Shown one piece after another: positions 6,251 to 8,488 of a stretch of 8,488 nucleotides of DNA. The notes under the pieces are model-generated. The model searched no databases. It was not told the origin of the DNA and saw only the letters and a program-made list of their open reading frames with translations. Made by a program: the position numbers and the translations under genes. Position 1 is the stretch's first letter; each line of letters opens with the position of its first letter. The DNA is taken from assembly GCA_002342175.1 (NCBI GenBank), contig DDPL01000086.1, positions 5,839-14,326 on the forward strand, read 5' to 3'. The DNA is from Legionellales bacterium UBA2469 (lineage in GTDB: Bacteria; Pseudomonadota; Gammaproteobacteria; Legionellales; Legionellaceae).

Positions 6251-6486
6251 AAACACCATAAATACGCAAGGACAGCGCATTATCTTGGTAAAGCTATAAG
6301 TAAGATGATGGTAGGCCCATCGGTATCGGTTATCAGAATTTGGTATCAAACTACTTCAAGCTGCTCTTTTTAAGAGCAAGAGTGGTGAGCGTTGAAGAAA
6401 AGTCGAGAATACTCGGTAGGTATGGATTAGAAAGACGAATAACAATGAACCACCGGTGAAGCGTCGTTAGCTTTTAATGTAGAAGT
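6251..6486. other. Degenerate, unassigned sequence between IS3 and IS256 remnants
   Basis: No gene or RNA is recognisable here on either strand. Short open stretches exist, for example KYARTAHYLGKAISKMM on the plus strand from about 6261, but none matches an IS3 OrfB. A small hairpin of 7-bp arms, TGCTCTT-TTT-AAGAGCA, is at 6362-6378; it lacks a T-tract. The last bases (about 6465-6486) may belong to the frameshifted IS256 remnant that follows. Confidence 0.4.
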
Positions 6487-6640
6487 GTGATTACCAAGGG
6501 AAACTGCCTTAAACAAGCTGATTTATTGTGCCTGTCAAAAAGTGTTGGAAAAATGGAATCAACCCATGCATAATTGGGGTGCTATCGTTTCCCAATTGCA
6601 GATATTTTTTGATGATAGATTGCATTTGGGCTTAAAATGA
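6487..6640 (+). pseudogene. C-terminal remnant of an IS256-family (mutator) transposase
   Basis: The frame ending at TGA 6638-6640 encodes ETALNKLIYCACQKVLEKW followed by NQPMHNWGAIVSQLQIFFDD and RLHLGLK. This is the characteristic end of IS256-family DDE transposases, where the pattern is A-x-x-K-L-x-Y-x-A, then KW-x-x-P-x-x-NW, then a stretch of about 20 residues with an aromatic/basic finish. Just upstream V-I-T-K-G in another frame matches the preceding conserved K-x-x-KTKG region, so there is a frameshift near 6498. The N-terminal nine tenths, including the catalytic DDE residues, are absent. Six bases after the stop comes the right terminal inverted repeat. Compare the N-terminal remnant on the opposite strand at 6792-7166; the two could be parts of sister copies or of one rearranged copy. 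Confidence 0.8.
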
Positions 6641-6750
6641 TAATTGAGGTGACACAGTTCGATGAACACTCTCATAGATTAAAATTAGAGATCCAATCCT
6701 TAGTTTTATCTCATGCTGAATTCGTTGAATTGTTGATTTCAAGCGCTTAA
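6637..6750 (+). pseudogene. Stub of an unknown reading frame fused to the IS256 right end
   Basis: An ATG at 6637 overlapping the transposase stop opens a 37-codon frame. It first translates the IS end (IIEVTQ) and then runs into non-IS sequence FDEHSHRLKLEIQSLVLSHA with a EFVELLISSA ending at TAA 6748-6750. The helical, well-formed tail suggests the 3' end of a gene that the IS interrupted or captured, but the family is not recognised and expression is doubtful. Confidence 0.3.
6646..6659 (+). repeat. IS256-family right terminal repeat GAGGTGACACAGTT
   Basis: It lies just downstream of the transposase C-terminal remnant and is identical to the 14 bp at 7209-7222, which end the other remnant just upstream of the transposase start. 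In an intact element these would be the two terminal inverted repeats. The base sequence outside is CGATGAACA. Confidence 0.8.
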
Positions 6751-6791
6751 ATTATACTAATTGACAAAATAAAAAGTCATTGGCTATTTGG

Positions 6792-7166
6792 TCACGAGAC
6801 TGTGAAAAAGTCTTGTTGGTACGCTATTAATCCAAAGTCCAATAATACAGTTTGGCGTTTCTTCACAATTTCGGGTTCAAAACTACCTAATCTATCTCGA
6901 GGGGTTTCTAGTTCAAAAGAGCCTGTCTCAGACTTAATGGTTTTGCTCATTTTGCCATTACGGCGGTTTGGCGTGTTTTCTTCATGGCAATCATTTAAAT
7001 GAGATTCCATCTCTCCTTCAAGAGCAGCCTCTAATAATTGCTTAATTAGTGGTGTTAATACCCCATCTTTGCCAGTTAGTGATTGGCCTGATTTAATTTG
7101 AGTTAATGCTTCTTCTTTGAAATCTTCAAAGTTGAAATGATTTAAATCTATTTTTTTACTGCTCAT
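6792..7166 (-). pseudogene. N-terminal fragment of an IS256-family (mutator) transposase
   Basis: Translation from ATG 7166 gives about 110 residues of typical IS256-family N-terminus: LTGKDGVLTPLIKQLLEAAL, then EGEMESHLN, the RRNGK motif, GSFELETPRDR and FEPEIVKKRQTVL. Intact family members are about 400 residues. Homology stops near 6843, and the last 16 codons (LDFGLIAYQQDFFTVS) come from foreign flanking DNA. The catalytic DDE residues are therefore missing and the protein cannot transpose. The frame extends to a GTG at 7172, but ATG 7166 has AGAGG five bases upstream and is the better start. Upstream are a promoter-like box and the left terminal repeat. This piece faces the C-terminal remnant at 6487-6640. 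Confidence 0.87.
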
Positions 7167-7169
7167 AAC

Positions 7170-7214
7170 CACCTCTTATTAATTGTTAAAAATTATAACA
7201 GATTAAAAGAGGTG
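7170..7214 (-). promoter_or_regulatory. Inverted repeat able to hide the transposase ribosome binding site in read-through transcripts
   Basis: In minus-strand order CACCTCTTTTAAT (7214-7202), within and beside the terminal repeat, can pair with ATTAATAAGAGGTG (7183-7170), which contains the ribosome binding site. The stem is 8 + 5 bp with one bulged base. The promoter-like TATAAT (7197-7192) lies in the loop, so the element's own transcripts would lack the left arm while transcripts entering from outside would fold. Confidence 0.6.
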
Positions 7215-7222
7215 ACACAGTT
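7209..7222 (-). repeat. IS256-family left terminal repeat (reads GAGGTGACACAGTT on the plus strand)
   Basis: Identical in plus-strand orientation to 6646-6659, but here it lies upstream of the transposase N-terminus on the minus strand, so it is the other end of this type of element. The outside sequence is ATTTAAAAC, different from the flank of the other end. Confidence 0.8.
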
Positions 7223-7245
7223 ATTTAAAACACTACCCAGAAATA

Positions 7246-8488
7246 CTATTTACGAATTTTAGCAGAATCGTTCCTAGAAATAAAATGACCGAGGAACGCA
7301 AATTCTTCTTTGATTGACTCAACCAAATTTGGATTTTTTTCTGCATGCGATATTAAGATGTGACTCACTTCACGATGTAATGATTGTTGAAAATATTCAG
7401 GTAACATAATAATAGATTCTAATAATGCCTCGCGAGCAGGTTCGGGATCTATGGATATGTGCCTCACATAATGGTTCAAATGTTTTCTAAATTTTAAAAG
7501 TCCCTGTGGATTTACCAACTCTAGAACCTTTATATCGAACTGCTGCAAAGTCGTATCTAAGATATTAGATAAAAGTTCATTGGAAACTTTTAAGCATGTG
7601 ATTTTGTCATGGATATCATTCATAGCAATTTCTATTTGTGCTGGAGTTAACATTTTTAAATGATCAATTATTTTACCAAATTGCTCCTGATTACTAGAAG
7701 GATTTGCTAAAAATTCTTGTAAAATAGTTCTATAATCTTCTTTTACAGGTCTAAAAATACTGCTGCGATGTATAGATGAAGCAGCCCTTTCAAGAGACGA
7801 AAATAGGCTTTCAAGCTCTTCCGAATGCTGTCGGAGCCTGTCAAAAAATGATTTATATAGCCCTTCAGCCTGACCAATCATTTTTAAGTCTCTTAATCCT
7901 TCTTTTAACTCCTTTCGGATGGATTGACGCACACTTTCGGGACATGTCTGTATAAAATCATATAATTTTTTTTTACAATTATCGAAAAGTGGGGAATTAT
8001 GATATAAATAATTTAAAAAATTATTGACGAGTCCCATTGAAGAAGTTGCAGCAACTAGAGTTGGCTCATAGGCGCTTAGATGAATGAGTTGGTGATACTG
8101 TTCAGGGTTATAAAGTAAATCATAGTGCCCTGGATTAGTTGTATATAATAAAGAAACTTTAAATCGACCAGGGGTATCACCAAAACAATGCGTGAGCTCA
8201 GGTAAGTACTTATCCACTCGATGTTGTTGAGGCCAAACCAAATCAAATTCAATACCTAACTCTTTTGGAAAAGATTGTATACTAATCCCCTCAGCCTCCT
8301 GACCTAACCTTAAAATAGTTGGAGTGTCATCATCAATCAAGTATTTTAAATCCTCGGACAACCATTGTTTACCCATAAATGCATTTAAACATCGAGCACT
8401 TTGAATCATTTGCGCATCTAAACTTGAATGAGAATGTCGCAGCTCTTCTTCAAACTCATCGACAGTGTTCCAGCACTTACCCCGACTT
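7246..8488 (-). CDS. OTU/otubain-like cysteine protease, probable deubiquitinase effector (5' end outside window)
   Basis: The frame stays open upstream of the Met at 8409 to the window edge, giving at least 413 visible residues. The first visible residues, SRGKCWNTVDEF, hold a candidate catalytic Cys (visible residue 5). About 116 residues later comes VSLLYTTNPGHYDLLYNP, which closely resembles the otubain ending LLYRPGHYDILY containing the catalytic His (visible residue 121). The intervening IQSFPKELGIEFDLVW matches the usual OTU strand before it. OTU proteases cleave ubiquitin chains; bacterial ones are secreted effectors, for example the Lot proteins of Legionella. The remaining about 285 residues are soluble, mainly helical and unrecognised (coiled-coil-like near MIGQAEGLYKSFFDRLRQ and LESLFSSLERAASS). 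The tail is SRNDSAKIRK. No membrane segment is seen. Canonical OTU has DGxC; here the visible sequence is RGKC, so activity is unproven. Confidence 0.8.
   Translation of the reverse strand, partial: SRGKCWNTVDEFEEELRHSHSSLDAQMIQSARCLNAFMGKQWLSEDLKYLIDDDTPTILRLGQEAEGISIQSFPKELGIEFDLVWPQQHRVDKYLPELTHCFGDTPGRFKVSLLYTTNPGHYDLLYNPEQYHQLIHLSAYEPTLVAATSSMGLVNNFLNYLYHNSPLFDNCKKKLYDFIQTCPESVRQSIRKELKEGLRDLKMIGQAEGLYKSFFDRLRQHSEELESLFSSLERAASSIHRSSIFRPVKEDYRTILQEFLANPSSNQEQFGKIIDHLKMLTPAQIEIAMNDIHDKITCLKVSNELLSNILDTTLQQFDIKVLELVNPQGLLKFRKHLNHYVRHISIDPEPAREALLESIIMLPEYFQQSLHREVSHILISHAEKNPNLVESIKEEFAFLGHFISRNDSAKIRK

Larger units (their letters stand above)
6843..7222 (-). mobile_element. IS256-family insertion sequence, left end only
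   Basis: Contains, in minus-strand order, the left terminal repeat (7222-7209), an extended -10-like TGTTATAAT (7200-7192), the ribosome binding site and the first third of the transposase gene. It ends abruptly near 6843. Its outer edge is only 23 bp from the stop codon of the OTU-domain gene, so the element landed just behind that gene. Confidence 0.75.

Noticed and set aside
6362..6378. Hairpin TGCTCTT-TTT-AAGAGCA as a terminator or small RNA
   Set aside because: Short stem, no T-tract on either side and no defined gene upstream.
6761..6790. Promoter TTGACA with an 18-base spacer and TATTTG, pointing into the transposase fragment
   Set aside because: The -35 is perfect but the -10 is poor and nothing coding follows on that strand. 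It might make antisense RNA to the transposase fragment, but the evidence is too thin to list.
6802..7002. Plus-strand open frame of 66 codons over the IS256 N-terminal remnant
   Set aside because: Antisense shadow of a clearly recognised transposase fragment.
1..8488. CRISPR array, tRNA, rRNA or toxin-antitoxin pair
   Set aside because: No regularly spaced repeats, no cloverleaf or rRNA-like sequence, and no pair of small adjacent genes with recognisable toxin or antitoxin features were seen.

Overview
The window is AT-rich (about one third GC by eye) and reads like the chromosome of a gammaproteobacterium. QueF is the long form found in gammaproteobacteria, and PpiB is a close relative of the E. 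coli cytoplasmic cyclophilin. An OTU/otubain-type cysteine protease, an uncharacterised multi-spanning protein and several decayed insertion sequences point to an intracellular, effector-bearing lineage such as Legionellales (Legionella or a relative). The genus is an inference from gene content; no marker gene settles it.

Left part (1-5750) is mostly ordinary chromosome. It opens with the C-terminal end of a DUF2520-type Rossmann protein, overlapped by queF (queuosine biosynthesis). Converging on queF is an APC-family amino acid permease that starts at TTG. A divergent unknown membrane protein follows and converges, with a 56-bp antisense overlap, on a TauE/SafE-family permease that starts at GTG. 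Divergent from that permease is a small two-helix membrane protein whose good start site lies in a different frame from its body; the frame changes near an A8 and a T7 homopolymer. It converges on ppiB, and a strong hairpin lies between the two stop codons.

Middle part (about 5800-7222) is a graveyard of mobile elements. It holds an IS3-family OrfA that breaks just after its slippery site, about 250 bp of unassigned degenerate sequence, the C-terminal end and right inverted repeat of an IS256-family element on the plus strand, a short stub of an unknown reading frame, and the N-terminal end and left inverted repeat of an IS256-family element on the minus strand. The two IS256 ends carry the same 14-bp terminal sequence but different flanks, so they are not the two ends of one simple insertion.

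Right part (7246-8488) is a large minus-strand gene running off the window. It carries the otubain-like block around GHYDLLY and, at the edge of the window, a candidate catalytic cysteine in a GKCW context. It is best explained as a deubiquitinase of the kind found among secreted Legionella effectors (Lot family). This is the most interesting gene here.

No CRISPR array, tRNA, rRNA or complete novel multi-gene system was seen.
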